Under the pieces are notes generated by a model, which saw only the letters and a list, made by a program, of their open reading frames with translations, did no database searches and was not told the DNA's origin. Shown here piece after piece: positions 41,264-51,330 of a stretch of DNA of 64,000 bases (the stretch's first letter is position 1; each line of letters opens with the position of its first letter). Source of the DNA: Psychroserpens luteolus (GTDB lineage Bacteria > Bacteroidota > Bacteroidia > Flavobacteriales > Flavobacteriaceae); the NCBI RefSeq assembly GCF_021032705.1, contig NZ_JAHVXI010000001.1, forward strand, positions 930,001-994,000. Direction: 5' to 3'. The translations under genes and the position numbers were made by a program.

Positions 41264-43261
41264 TTATTTGTAGCTTCTTTCTTTTACTTCAATATTTTCG
41301 TATATAAGGTCCTCTTTGTGGAGTACAGCATCTTTTGGTTCTCCTTTATATTCCCAAGCAGACACATATTGAAATTCTTTACGACGCATGGCTTCACCTT
41401 CACCTGTTTGATATTCTTCTCTAAAGTGCCCTCCAGCAGACTCTTCTCTTAATAACGCATCTTTAGCAAATAATTCACCTAATTCTAAGAAATCTGCAAC
41501 GCGTAATGCTTTTGCCAATTCTTCGTTATATTCTTGATCTGTACCTGGTACTTTAACATTTTTCCAGAATTCAACTCTTAACTCGGCGATCTCTGTAATA
41601 GCAGATTTTAGATCTTCGGCATTACGAGCCATTCCACATTTATTCCACATGATCTTTCCTAAACGTTTGTGGAAATGATCAACAGAATGCGTTCCGCTAT
41701 TATTGATCAAATGGTTAATATTATCAATGACGCTCTTTTCGGCTTCATCAAATTCTTTGGTATCTGTAGAAATTTTTCCAGTACGAATATCATCAGCAAG
41801 ATAATCACCAATAGTGTAAGGCAATACAAAATAACCATCGGCTAGACCTTGCATTAATGCCGAGGCACCAAGACGGTTAGCACCATGATCTGAGAAATTA
41901 GCTTCTCCTATGCAGTACAATCCTGGAACTGTAGTTTGTAAATTATAATCTACCCAAACACCTCCCATAGTATAATGTACAGCAGGATAAATCATCATTG
42001 GCGTTTCGTAAGGATTTTGATCTACAATTTTTTCGTACATCTGGAATAAGTTTCCATACTTGTTCTTTACGATTTCCTGTCCTAATTTTTTAACAAGCGC
42101 CTCATCATTTTCGTCTAGACCTTTAACATGGGCTTGCTCTTTTCCGTAGCGCATAAATGCCGAAGCAAAATCTAAGTAAACAGCTTCACCAGTGGCATTT
42201 ACACCATAACCAGCATCGCATCGCTCTTTAGCAGCTCTTGAGGCAACATCACGAGGCACTAAATTTCCGAAGGCAGGATAACGACGTTCTAAGTAATAAT
42301 CTCTATCCTCTTCAGCTAATTGTGTCGGTTTTAATGTTCCTTCACGAATTGCTTCTACATCTTTTTTATGTTTAGGAACCCAGATACGTCCATCATTACG
42401 TAATGATTCAGACATCAAGGTTAATTTTGATTGGTGATCTCCAGAAACAGGGATACATGTTGGGTGAATTTGAGTGTAACATGGATTAGCAAAATAAGCA
42501 CCACGTTTGTGTGCTTTCCATGCTGCAGTCACATTACTTCCCATAGCATTGGTAGATAAGAAAAATACATTACCATAACCTCCAGTACCTAATACAACAG
42601 CATGAGCAGAATACCTTTCAATTTCTCCAGTGACTAGATTACGAGCAATAATACCTCTTGCTTTTCCATCTACAATGACCACATCTAACATCTCATGGCG
42701 ATTGTACATTTTTATTTTACCACGACCAATTTGACGGTTCATAGCCGAATAAGCACCTAGTAATAATTGTTGCCCTGTTTGACCAGCAGCATAAAACGTT
42801 CTTGATACTAATACACCACCAAATGAGCGGTTGTCTAATAAACCACCATATTCACGAGCAAATGGAACACCTTGTGCCACACACTGGTCAATAATATTTG
42901 CAGATACTTCAGCTAAACGATAGACATTGGCTTCACGCGAGCGGTAATCACCACCTTTCACAGTGTCGTAAAATAAACGATAGGTAGAATCACCATCGCC
43001 TTGATAGTTTTTTGCTGCATTAATTCCTCCTTGAGCTGCAATAGAATGCGCACGTCTTGGAGAATCTTGAAAACAAAATGCTTTTACATTATAACCGAGC
43101 TCGGCAAGCGTTGCGGCAGCAGAACCTCCTGCTAAACCTGTTCCAACAACAATAACATCAATGTTACGTTTGTTTGCAGGATTAACGAGGTCTATTGTGT
43201 TTTTATGATTGGTCCACTTGTCTGCTAGTGGTCCCTTTGGTATTTTAGAATCTAAAGCCAT
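41264..43261 (-). CDS. sdhA: Succinate dehydrogenase/fumarate reductase flavoprotein subunit
   Basis: The 665-residue protein has an FAD-binding Rossmann start, [20 protein letters not shown]. The histidine that holds FAD covalently is in [18 protein letters not shown]. Active-site blocks include [10 protein letters not shown] and the C-terminal [23 protein letters not shown] motif (here [12 protein letters not shown]). It oxidises succinate to fumarate. The length and sequence fit the B-type enzyme of Bacteroidota (SdhCAB). Confidence 0.97.
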   Translation of the reverse strand: MALDSKIPKGPLADKWTNHKNTIDLVNPANKRNIDVIVVGTGLAGGSAAATLAELGYNVKAFCFQDSPRRAHSIAAQGGINAAKNYQGDGDSTYRLFYDTVKGGDYRSREANVYRLAEVSANIIDQCVAQGVPFAREYGGLLDNRSFGGVLVSRTFYAAGQTGQQLLLGAYSAMNRQIGRGKIKMYNRHEMLDVVIVDGKARGIIARNLVTGEIERYSAHAVVLGTGGYGNVFFLSTNAMGSNVTAAWKAHKRGAYFANPCYTQIHPTCIPVSGDHQSKLTLMSESLRNDGRIWVPKHKKDVEAIREGTLKPTQLAEEDRDYYLERRYPAFGNLVPRDVASRAAKERCDAGYGVNATGEAVYLDFASAFMRYGKEQAHVKGLDENDEALVKKLGQEIVKNKYGNLFQMYEKIVDQNPYETPMMIYPAVHYTMGGVWVDYNLQTTVPGLYCIGEANFSDHGANRLGASALMQGLADGYFVLPYTIGDYLADDIRTGKISTDTKEFDEAEKSVIDNINHLINNSGTHSVDHFHKRLGKIMWNKCGMARNAEDLKSAITEIAELRVEFWKNVKVPGTDQEYNEELAKALRVADFLELGELFAKDALLREESAGGHFREEYQTGEGEAMRRKEFQYVSAWEYKGEPKDAVLHKEDLIYENIEVKERSYK

Positions 43262-43276
43262 ATTTAGATGTGTTTT

Positions 43277-43969
43277 TTAATGAGAAAAAGAAAAGTGATG
43301 AAATAACGCAATGAAAATAAATCCTAATGGAACAACGATTGCATAGAATTTTCCAAACCCTTTTAAACCTTTTGTGTATTTATTATTTGCTCCGACCGAT
43401 TGAAATGCAGAGTCAAAACCATGTAATAAATGAAGTGCTAAGAATACAAAACCTAGACAGTATAAAGCGACGCGCCAGATAGGCTCGAACTTGTGAACTA
43501 ACTCTTCATGATATCTAAACGCACTTGTGACGTCTTCTGGATTTATTCTACCAGACATGTCTCCAAGAATATACTTTGTATTAATTTCTGGAAACCAAAA
43601 GTCGATAAAGTGAATTATCAAGAATACAAGGATAAACCCTCCACTCCAAATCATGTTTCTACTCATCCATGATGAATTAGCAGCACCATTATTTTTAGCA
43701 TAGCTAATCTGTCTTGCATTTCTATTTTTGATCTCTAATACAAACCCCATAACAAAATGGAAGATGACACCAATAATCAAAACAGGTTGCAAGGCATATT
43801 GTACTAACGGATTAGTACCCATGAAATGTGATACCTCGTTAAATGTATCTGGATTGAATACCGAAAGGATATTTATTGCAAAGTGTTGTAAAATGAAAAA
43901 CATGAGGAAGAGTGCCGAAAGCGCCATGGCAAACTTTCTTCCTATCGACGAATTTAAAATTCCGCTCAT
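43277..43969 (-). CDS. sdhC: Succinate dehydrogenase cytochrome b subunit (b558 type)
   Basis: The 230-residue membrane protein has five helices, the fused form that replaces separate SdhC and SdhD. Likely haem-ligand histidines lie in FFILQHFAINIL, GVIFHFVMGFVLE, FLIIHFIDFWF and LALHLLHGFDSAFQ. It binds two b haems and menaquinone and anchors SdhAB in the inner membrane. It is the first gene of the operon, with a near-perfect promoter just upstream. Confidence 0.94.
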   Translation of the reverse strand: MSGILNSSIGRKFAMALSALFLMFFILQHFAINILSVFNPDTFNEVSHFMGTNPLVQYALQPVLIIGVIFHFVMGFVLEIKNRNARQISYAKNNGAANSSWMSRNMIWSGGFILVFLIIHFIDFWFPEINTKYILGDMSGRINPEDVTSAFRYHEELVHKFEPIWRVALYCLGFVFLALHLLHGFDSAFQSVGANNKYTKGLKGFGKFYAIVVPLGFIFIALFHHFSFSH

Positions 43970-43996
43970 TATAATTGTAGTTAATTATTTGTACTA

Positions 43997-44027
43997 CAAA
44001 GATAAGGTTCACAGGTATGTGCTACAA
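43997..44027 (-). promoter_or_regulatory. Promoter of the sdh operon
   Basis: The reverse strand reads TTG (44027-44025), 20 bases, TAtcTTTG (44004-43997). The leader to the sdhC ATG is about 20 bases. Confidence 0.75.
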
Positions 44028-44065
44028 ATTTTAGCTTCTATTTTAGTTATTTAGAATGGGTTTAA

Positions 44066-45301
44066 TTAAAAGTTGAATCTCGGATTGACAATAGAATTGT
44101 AAATCGATCCAAATTGATAACTAAAGCCTAGACTTACAAAGTAGTTATAACCGGATTGTAGTTGTTGTTGTTGAAGTAATAATTCTTCAAGCGATACATC
44201 GCCTGCAGGAAGATTGATTTGGTCTCTTGTAATTCTGTAACTACCACTTACATTAAAATTAAACCCTTTAAATACACGAATGTTAGCGCCTAAAAAGAAT
44301 CCGAATGAATGTAATTCTGTATCGTGTAGATATTGATTAAATGAGGCTTCTCCATTTATATTTCCCCATTCTTGACGAAAACTTCCTCCTAATAAAAAAG
44401 AATGTTGAAACAAGAGTTCTTTGTCTTCTGCAAATATGGATCTTTCAATATAATTATTGAATACTAGTCCGTTTCTATACGATAAAATCAGTTGCTTTTT
44501 TGCAGATTCAGCATATCTAAAAAAGTTATACTCCAAAGCTGGTCTTAATCGCCAAAATAGGTCATAGTTACTAAATGTTGAGGTTCCAATATTTCCGAAG
44601 ATTCCATAAGACCAATGATCATTAATACTTATGACATCACTAACATTTAAAGATTTGTTATTGTTTATTGCGACAATGTCTTCACCATCAAATGTGAATG
44701 TTGATTTGTTTTCACCAAAATTTGCACGAAATGAGAACTTGTTTTTTTCTGTTACTCGTCTTGCCGAAAGGTTAAAATTTAATCGGCTGAACTTATTAGA
44801 TTCTTGACCATCAAAAAAGCCATTAGCTCCAACTCTAAATACCCAATAATTCCATGGATCTACCTCAGGCTTATCTTCGGTTTCGGTTTCAGGGCCAGGA
44901 ACAGAAACGCTAACGCTTGATATATTATCATTAGCAATCCAGAATCGGACTAACCCTAATTTTATGTATTCTAAAGTACGTCGTCTAACATCATCACGTG
45001 TCATATTAGAATCTGTAGAGAACTCTAATTTATAATTGATGTTTTCGAACTCATTTTTCCCAATAAAGTCAATTTCGTATAAACGTCCTCCACTTCCATT
45101 TCTTTGAGTGACAAAAAATAAGTGTACATCACTAAGGTCTTGATCTCTAACAAATTGTACGTTACCTAGGTTTTGTCTCATGTAGGTGTTATCACAAACA
45201 TTACAATCGAGAAATATTTTTAGGTCATCGCTCGGCTCATCTTGCGAAAAGGCAATAGAAGAGATAAACAATGCTAGTAGTAAAAAGGCGGACTTTAGCA
45301 T
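44066..45301 (-). CDS. Putative outer-membrane beta-barrel protein with N-terminal periplasmic domain
   Basis: The 411-residue protein has a signal peptide (1-19, ending AFSQ). The N-terminal domain (about 25-130) contains FLDCNVCDNTYMRQNLGNVQFVRD, with a C-x2-C pair, and DVHLFFVTQRNGSGGRLYEIDFIG. From about 150 alternating aromatic strands (WVFRVGANGFF, SRLNFNLSARRV, YNFFRYAESAKKQLILSYR, GYNYFVSLGFSYQFG) suggest a barrel ending in FNF. I recognise it only as a conserved Bacteroidota protein of unknown role. It is a single gene upstream of the sdh promoter. Confidence 0.7.
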   Translation of the reverse strand: MLKSAFLLLALFISSIAFSQDEPSDDLKIFLDCNVCDNTYMRQNLGNVQFVRDQDLSDVHLFFVTQRNGSGGRLYEIDFIGKNEFENINYKLEFSTDSNMTRDDVRRRTLEYIKLGLVRFWIANDNISSVSVSVPGPETETEDKPEVDPWNYWVFRVGANGFFDGQESNKFSRLNFNLSARRVTEKNKFSFRANFGENKSTFTFDGEDIVAINNNKSLNVSDVISINDHWSYGIFGNIGTSTFSNYDLFWRLRPALEYNFFRYAESAKKQLILSYRNGLVFNNYIERSIFAEDKELLFQHSFLLGGSFRQEWGNINGEASFNQYLHDTELHSFGFFLGANIRVFKGFNFNVSGSYRITRDQINLPAGDVSLEELLLQQQQLQSGYNYFVSLGFSYQFGSIYNSIVNPRFNF

Positions 45302-45508
45302 AATTTGTGATAGTTAGGTTGCAAATATTGAATATTAAAATTTAATAGTGTGGTCGCGTTGCGATTTTAAGTTTTTTTTATGATTGTTATATTTTGAATG
45401 TAAAACTAGACAGGTTTTAATTAAATAATGTCAAAAAATTGCAAAAGAAATGTCAAGTCTTTCTAAAATACTTAGTTTTTTAGGTCATATTGAAGACCGG
45501 TTCTTTAT

Positions 45509-46378
45509 TTAATTCTCTACATTAGGAATTAATCCTCTTAATCCCATATCGACAACTTGTTCTCCTGCTTCTGGTTCGTACTTTCCATCTACATTTACTT
45601 CGGTCCACTCAAAACTATTATTAATTGAGAAGGATAATGTAACTACAACATCTTCAGTTTCATTTCCAGAAATGGTTAATCCATTTTCAAATTCACCTGT
45701 AACTACACATGAACCTTGTGGAATTGGAGACGAACTAAATAATGGGTTTGGAACTGTCGTTGCACCTTCAGGAGCTTGACCTTGAGAAGTAAAACCTAAG
45801 GCTTCAAATGCCCAAAACCCTTGTGCTCGATTTCCGTTAACGTCAATCGCTGAACCATTAAGGTCAAAAGAGGTGATGTATGAATTGTAACCAACAAAAC
45901 TGGCTAAGGTTCCTGAAATATCTTGACCATTTACAAATACGTCTATAGTCCCTTCTTGATAGGCTAGAGACACTCTAACCCATTCGTAGTTTCCTGCTGA
46001 AATACTGTTTAATGGAACAGATAAAAAGACCTCGTTGTCACCAGCAAAAAGGGCATTTTGGAAATCGATGGCCTGAGAACCTCCTGCTGAAGTTTCGAAA
46101 CCTTCAAAAATGATTTCGCCAGTGCCTAAAGCTGTTGTAGCCGTTTGAGCAAACTCAATATAATTGGCACTCATTTGGTTTATTGTTGGCGATTGTGCTG
46201 CATTACCATTAGCCACAGATACAGGTTGTCCAAGATTACCTAAACGCTCTTGTGTTGGATCAAATTTTAATTTGATGACTAAATTCGGCGTTGTAGGTTG
46301 GCTTATGTTGTCTTGATCATTACCACAAGACAAGATCAAGCATAATGTCAAAACACAAATACATTTGAATGATTTCAT
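45509..46378 (-). CDS. Hypothetical lipoprotein, 289 residues
   Basis: A lipoprotein signal (LTLCLILSCGN, Cys about residue 18) precedes an Asn/Gln/Gly-rich mature part. The first half (VIKLKFDPTQERLGNLGQPV, QMSANYIEFAQTATTALG) and the middle (YEWVRVSLAYQEGTIDVFVNGQDI) look like a beta-sandwich resembling ligand-binding surface lipoproteins. No family is recognised. It follows the BNR-repeat gene's region in the same direction, 38 bases from that gene's stop, but is upstream of it in transcription, so the two may be co-expressed. Confidence 0.6.
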   Translation of the reverse strand: MKSFKCICVLTLCLILSCGNDQDNISQPTTPNLVIKLKFDPTQERLGNLGQPVSVANGNAAQSPTINQMSANYIEFAQTATTALGTGEIIFEGFETSAGGSQAIDFQNALFAGDNEVFLSVPLNSISAGNYEWVRVSLAYQEGTIDVFVNGQDISGTLASFVGYNSYITSFDLNGSAIDVNGNRAQGFWAFEALGFTSQGQAPEGATTVPNPLFSSSPIPQGSCVVTGEFENGLTISGNETEDVVVTLSFSINNSFEWTEVNVDGKYEPEAGEQVVDMGLRGLIPNVEN

Positions 46379-46416
46379 TAGTTAAGAGTTTTTAGTATAA
46401 CTCCTAACCCAATAAT

Positions 46417-49260
46417 TTATTTTACTTCGAACATTCTTTTTTCTTTGCCAATTTGAATGGTATACTTCCCTTTTGGGATATAGTATTTACCATTTTGTGC
46501 TTTGTTAATATCGATGCTAGAGTTTTCTTTTAGTAATGCTTTTCTCCCTTTTTCGGTAAGTGTCAAATCATAAGTTGTATAATTAAAACCTTTATCGGCA
46601 TTAATTGTCATCTCGTTCAGCAAAGTACCATTTTCTGAAAGTACTTTAATTGTTTTTCCTTCTGTACTATTAGAGAAGAAGCTTATGTCGATTGATGGTT
46701 CATATGGATCAGACCACTGGCTAAAAGAACTTCCCCAACGTGATGAAAATCTGATGTCGTTAACCTTAAATAAGGTCTCAGCTTTAGACATCATCTGATC
46801 ATTCATTTGTTGTAGAGGAGAAATATCAGTTTTATAAATACTTCTTCCATGCGTTCCTAAAAGTAAATGCTTAGCATCTGGTTGCACTACAATATCATGA
46901 ATGGCCACATTTGGAAATCCCTTACTAAAGGCTTCCCAGCTCACACCTTGATTAAATGAAACATAAGCACCATTATCGGTTCCTAGATATAACACATTTT
47001 CGTTTTCAGAATCTTCTCTAATCACATTTACTGGAGAAGCAGGAATATTAGAACTTATATCTTTCCATGTGTTTCCATAGTCATTACTCATATACGCATA
47101 GACTTTAAAATCGTCCCAGCGATACCCATTAAGTGTCACATAAACACGTTCTTTTTTATGCTGAGAAGCGACGATTCGGCTTACCCAAAGATCTTTAGGG
47201 AATGTATTGGAAATATTTCCCCAGCTTCCACCAGCATCTTTAGTGATATGAACTAATCCGTCATCACTTCCTGTATAGATTAATCCAAACTGAAATGGCG
47301 ATTCACTTATTGAAGTTAAGGTTCCGTAGGCCACATTGCCTTTTTTCCCACCATTAGTAAGATCGTCACTAATGGCTGTCCAATTAGTTCCTTGATTCAT
47401 TGAGCGCATAAGTTTATTACCGCCTAGATATAAAATGTCTTGATTGTGTGGTGACAATAAGATAGGAGTTTGCCAATTAAAGCGGTATGGATTTTCGCCT
47501 AATTCATGCTTTGGCTGAATATAGGTTTGCTCATCAGTTTCTAAATTAAGTCTGAAATAGTTTCCAAATTGAAACCCAGTATAAACAACATTGTGATCTC
47601 TACTATCAATTTGAATTTGCATACCATCACCACCCATAATACTTTTCCACGGATATTGACCACTTTGATGCCACCTTTTGTTTTCTCTTGAACCATAGGC
47701 ACCAACCCAAACGCCGTTATCTTGCAAACCTCCATAGACATTATAAGGTTGAGCATTGTCAACATTTATAGCATAAAATTGACCAACTGAAGGTGAATTA
47801 TTTTTAATCCAGTTCTCACCGTCATCATAGGTAATATTAACACCACCATCATTACCATTGATAAGATGATTAGGGTTTTTAGGATTAATCCAAAGCGCAT
47901 GATGATCGGCATGAACATTTTCGGCACTTATAGATTTGAACGTTTTTCCACCATCTTTAGATTTTACGATAGGCACACCATAGATGTAAATGTTATCAGA
48001 ATTATTTGGAGCCACATAAATATGTCCAAAATAGTAGCCATAACTATAATAGATGCCATCCAAATAGTTGTCATGTGTCTTTTTCCAAGTTATTCCGCCA
48101 TCCGTACTTTTGTAAACTTCGGTGCCAATTACTGGAGTGTCAAACAGCAGTGAGTTTGCATTTTCTAAGTATTTAGCGAGGTCGATAGGTTTAACATTTC
48201 CACTACGTACCATTTGTTTGACATTATCTGCTCGATATTTTTCTTGAAACCCATTCATTTTTAAATAAGTATTAAGCTTTTTATTATCTAGAGCTAAAAA
48301 TGTTTCGGTTGACATGGTTTTAAAATCGTCTTTAGACAACATTTTAGAAGCTTCTTTTTTTGTTTCAGAAGGTCTACGAAACTGACTGTCATGAATAGCA
48401 TAAATAATAGTATCATCAAAAACTGCTAGGCCAATTCGCCCAACACCTTGACCCGTTGGGAAACCACTTTTTTCGGTAGAGACTTTTGTCCATGTATTCC
48501 CTGCATCTGTACTTTTATAGATGGCAGAATTATTTCCACTACCATCAAAATTCCAAGCTTTTCGATCTTTGGTCCACGAAGAAGCAAACATCAAATTAAA
48601 ATTATTTGGATCACGTTGTACGTCTATAATCCCACTCATATCATCAACAAATAATTTTTGAGACCATGTCTTTCCGCCATCAGTGGTTTTGTAAATACCA
48701 CGTTCTTGGTTAGGAGAATATAAGTGACCAGTTACACCAACAACGACATGGTCTGGATTGTTTGGGTTTATTAAAATACGACCGATATGATGAGAATCTT
48801 TGAGACCCATATTCTGCCATGTCTTTCCATTATCTGTAGATTTTAAAATTCCAATTCCAGCATAACTTGATCGGGATGAATTGTTTTCTCCTGTACCAAC
48901 CCAAATTGTTCCATTTTTCCAATCAACGGCAATATCTCCAACATTTTGAGTATTTGATGTGTCTAGTATTGGATGAAATGTTGTTCCGTTATTGTTTGTA
49001 TGCCATACACCTCCAGAAGCATAGCCCACATAAAATTCGGTTGGGTTGTCTGGGTTAACATCTAGATCTGTTACTCGACCACTCATTACTGTAGGACCTA
49101 TATTGTCAAAAACAACGTTTTTTACTAATGATGTTTTAGTGAGTTGTTCTTTTTGAGCGAGTGCTTTATCTACAATTTGAGATGAAGTTGAAGGTTGTTG
49201 TGCAGCTACTGTAATTGCACTTAAAATAAGTGTAAGCGAAAGAAATCGTGAATAAAACAT
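46417..49260 (-). CDS. Secreted BNR/VPS10-like beta-propeller protein
   Basis: The 947-residue protein has a signal peptide (1-20, ending VAAQQ) and many sialidase-type Asp-box repeats: STDNGKTWQNMG, TTDGGKTWSQK, STDAGNTWTKV, STDGGITWKKT, SKDGGKTFKS, TKDAGGSWGN and SNDYGNTWKD. These fold as two or more propellers of the sortilin/VPS10 type. No sialidase catalytic residues were recognised. A C-terminal domain (about 830-947) ends IPKGKYTIQIGKEKRMFEVK. It may be a surface binding protein or glycosidase-like protein. It is not clearly a T9SS substrate, as the canonical C-terminal signature is absent. Confidence 0.82.
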   Translation of the reverse strand: MFYSRFLSLTLILSAITVAAQQPSTSSQIVDKALAQKEQLTKTSLVKNVVFDNIGPTVMSGRVTDLDVNPDNPTEFYVGYASGGVWHTNNNGTTFHPILDTSNTQNVGDIAVDWKNGTIWVGTGENNSSRSSYAGIGILKSTDNGKTWQNMGLKDSHHIGRILINPNNPDHVVVGVTGHLYSPNQERGIYKTTDGGKTWSQKLFVDDMSGIIDVQRDPNNFNLMFASSWTKDRKAWNFDGSGNNSAIYKSTDAGNTWTKVSTEKSGFPTGQGVGRIGLAVFDDTIIYAIHDSQFRRPSETKKEASKMLSKDDFKTMSTETFLALDNKKLNTYLKMNGFQEKYRADNVKQMVRSGNVKPIDLAKYLENANSLLFDTPVIGTEVYKSTDGGITWKKTHDNYLDGIYYSYGYYFGHIYVAPNNSDNIYIYGVPIVKSKDGGKTFKSISAENVHADHHALWINPKNPNHLINGNDGGVNITYDDGENWIKNNSPSVGQFYAINVDNAQPYNVYGGLQDNGVWVGAYGSRENKRWHQSGQYPWKSIMGGDGMQIQIDSRDHNVVYTGFQFGNYFRLNLETDEQTYIQPKHELGENPYRFNWQTPILLSPHNQDILYLGGNKLMRSMNQGTNWTAISDDLTNGGKKGNVAYGTLTSISESPFQFGLIYTGSDDGLVHITKDAGGSWGNISNTFPKDLWVSRIVASQHKKERVYVTLNGYRWDDFKVYAYMSNDYGNTWKDISSNIPASPVNVIREDSENENVLYLGTDNGAYVSFNQGVSWEAFSKGFPNVAIHDIVVQPDAKHLLLGTHGRSIYKTDISPLQQMNDQMMSKAETLFKVNDIRFSSRWGSSFSQWSDPYEPSIDISFFSNSTEGKTIKVLSENGTLLNEMTINADKGFNYTTYDLTLTEKGRKALLKENSSIDINKAQNGKYYIPKGKYTIQIGKEKRMFEVK

Positions 49261-49362
49261 ATTGGTTAGAATTTTATTGGCATGAAATTACCATTTTTTT
49301 AAATAACAATGATAGTTTTCAATTGTATTTAACGCTTTAATACGGTGTATGTTTAAAGAATT

Positions 49363-50076
49363 TTAGAGCTGTCTTTTATTAATGGCATCAAAGAATTTTT
49401 TACGATAAGTATTACCAATAGGCAATTGCTTTTCCTGTATCCAAACAGTGTCATTGTCGATCTTATTTATATGTGATAAGGCAATAATATAGGACTTATG
49501 AATTTGGATGAACTGTGCATTAGGTAATCTTTCAGATAAGTGTTTGAGCGTGCTGTATGTTATAATTTGTTCATTCTTTAGTTGTACTGAAACATAGTTT
49601 TTTAAACCTTCTATAAATAGTATTTCTTCAATAAAGACACGATTGAAATTATGTTTCCCATCGGTTTTAATAAAAATAAAAGCATCCTCATTTTCTTCTG
49701 TTTTGAAAGGTTTTGCATATTGTTTTTGCGCTTTTAAAACAGCTTTATAAAAGCGTTCAAAAGAAAATGGTTTCAGTAGGTAATCAGCTGTTGCTACTTC
49801 ATAACTATCTAGTGCAAATTCAGAATAAGCTGTTGTGAATATGATTTGAGTATGAGATGCAATAATTTTTGATAGTTGAATACCTGTAATTTGAGGCATC
49901 TGTACGTCTAGGAATACTAAGTCTATGGTGGTGGACTCTAGAAATGCTAGAGCTTCTAGTGGTTTAGTAAAGGTCTTTTGTAATTTTAAAAAGGCCACAT
50001 CAAGCACATACCGTTCGAGCAATCTTACAGCTGCAGGTTCATCATCTATAATAATACATTTTAACTGTTGCATCAA
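49363..50076 (-). CDS. LytTR-family response regulator
   Basis: The 237-residue protein has a receiver domain (1-120), with the acidic pair in CIIIDDEPAAVRLL and the phosphoryl Asp in DLVFLDVQMPQITG. The conserved Thr and Lys are in IIFTTAYSEFAL and DYLLKPFSFERF. The C-terminal LytTR DNA-binding domain (about 140-237) has ILFIEGLKNYVSVQL and FIQIHKSYIIALSHINKI. Its start overlaps the stop of the sensor kinase gene by 4 bases, so the pair is translationally coupled. Targets are unknown. The divergently transcribed exported protein at 51331 is a candidate. Confidence 0.93.
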   Translation of the reverse strand: MMQQLKCIIIDDEPAAVRLLERYVLDVAFLKLQKTFTKPLEALAFLESTTIDLVFLDVQMPQITGIQLSKIIASHTQIIFTTAYSEFALDSYEVATADYLLKPFSFERFYKAVLKAQKQYAKPFKTEENEDAFIFIKTDGKHNFNRVFIEEILFIEGLKNYVSVQLKNEQIITYSTLKHLSERLPNAQFIQIHKSYIIALSHINKIDNDTVWIQEKQLPIGNTYRKKFFDAINKRQL

Positions 50077-51119
50077 ATGGGAATTTTTAGATAAGCTAGA
50101 TAAGTGTTGTTCTTGTGTTTGGTATTCAATATGTAGTTGTTATCAAATAATAGCTTTAAACGTTTTTTAATATTGTTTGAACCAATGCCTTTATCCATAT
50201 AGTTTTCAGAAGGGTTTACTTCATTTTTTGTTTGAATTTCCAAATACTCATCGCTAACATTAATTTTAATAGTCGCTCGTTGCTTTGAATCGTTAATAAT
50301 ACCATGCTTACATAAATTTTCGATAAAATGGATGAGCATTAGTGATGGAACTTTTTGGTTACTTACTTTTCCTTCTATTGATAAATCTACAAAAAACTCG
50401 TCCTCATATCTCCTTTTAAAAAAATAAAGATAATCTTCAATGAAAGAGATTTCTTTAGACAAAGGCATATAATTGTCTTTAGCATCATAAGTAACATATC
50501 TTAATAATTTAGAAAGTTTTAGAATGTCATTGGCTGTTTCTGGTTGTTTATCATATAACTCTGAATAAAATCCATTTAAGGTATTGAATAAGAAATGTGG
50601 ACTTATTTGAGATTTTAGCATTGCCATTTGTGCTTCTTGATGTTGTAGTTCTAATTGATGTATTCTGGATTTGTTTTCTGTGAATCTAAAAAACAAAAAC
50701 ATAAGACTGCTAAATAAGCATGGTCTTGAGGCGTATAACGCACTGTCTGTCAGGTAAATGGCTACAATGTTTGGTCTGTTTAGATTGTAATTATGAAAAT
50801 TGAAGAGTTCTAAAATTAAAATTTCTTCTAAAAAAAATCTAACAATAGCAAAACATAAAGTCATTATGACAAATGAAAATAAGTACTGTACTATTTTGTT
50901 AGGTTTTAAAAAACGAGGTGCAAAGACCAAATAGTTTAAAAGATAAACTGAAAAGTAAGCAATATTATAAGTAAAGAATAGTATAACAGCCCCAGGTTTA
51001 AACCAAGACGTCCTACCTTGGTTAAAAATTAAATCATTAGAATATTCCCAAGTTTGTCCTATTAAGATGAGTAAAAACCCAAAAATGATGTTGTATTTAA
51101 GTTCTTTAGATAATCGCAT
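50073..51119 (-). CDS. LytS-type sensor histidine kinase
   Basis: The 348-residue protein has four hydrophobic segments in the first 150 residues, a short coiled region (QLELQHQEAQMAMLKSQ), and then the His_kinase domain with the phospho-acceptor His in SQISPHFLFNTLNG. The ATPase N-box is FIENLCKHG. The histidine that normally reads NAxKHG is replaced by NLCKHG, and the C-terminal G-box GIGSNNIKKRLKLLF is intact. Such kinases sense envelope or membrane signals and act on a LytTR regulator. The cognate regulator gene overlaps its 3' end. Confidence 0.92.
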   Translation of the reverse strand: MRLSKELKYNIIFGFLLILIGQTWEYSNDLIFNQGRTSWFKPGAVILFFTYNIAYFSVYLLNYLVFAPRFLKPNKIVQYLFSFVIMTLCFAIVRFFLEEILILELFNFHNYNLNRPNIVAIYLTDSALYASRPCLFSSLMFLFFRFTENKSRIHQLELQHQEAQMAMLKSQISPHFLFNTLNGFYSELYDKQPETANDILKLSKLLRYVTYDAKDNYMPLSKEISFIEDYLYFFKRRYEDEFFVDLSIEGKVSNQKVPSLMLIHFIENLCKHGIINDSKQRATIKINVSDEYLEIQTKNEVNPSENYMDKGIGSNNIKKRLKLLFDNNYILNTKHKNNTYLAYLKIPI

Positions 51120-51330
51120 ACTACGAATTTAAGACCATTCTGTACAGTAGTTTGTATAATTATATGAACGGCGCATTTTCTTATATCTACATATGTTTTT
51201 ACAAGACATTTTCAAAAATAGAATAAAACAAGGCATTGGCATAATCTATACCTTAGGATGTCAGATTATAAATTTCCTGAAAGCATATAGTAATAATATT
51301 ACGGTAAAGTTTAACTTAAAATTTTATCTC

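Noticed and set aside
45362-45508. AT-rich 207-base gap (45302-45508) as a possible small gene
   Set aside because: No ORF of reasonable size, no hairpin with a T tail and no clear promoter was found.
46380-46412. Third ECF-type promoter before the lipoprotein gene (GGGTTAGGAGTTATA on the reverse strand)
   Set aside because: The first half resembles the motif, but GTC is absent at the 20-base distance.
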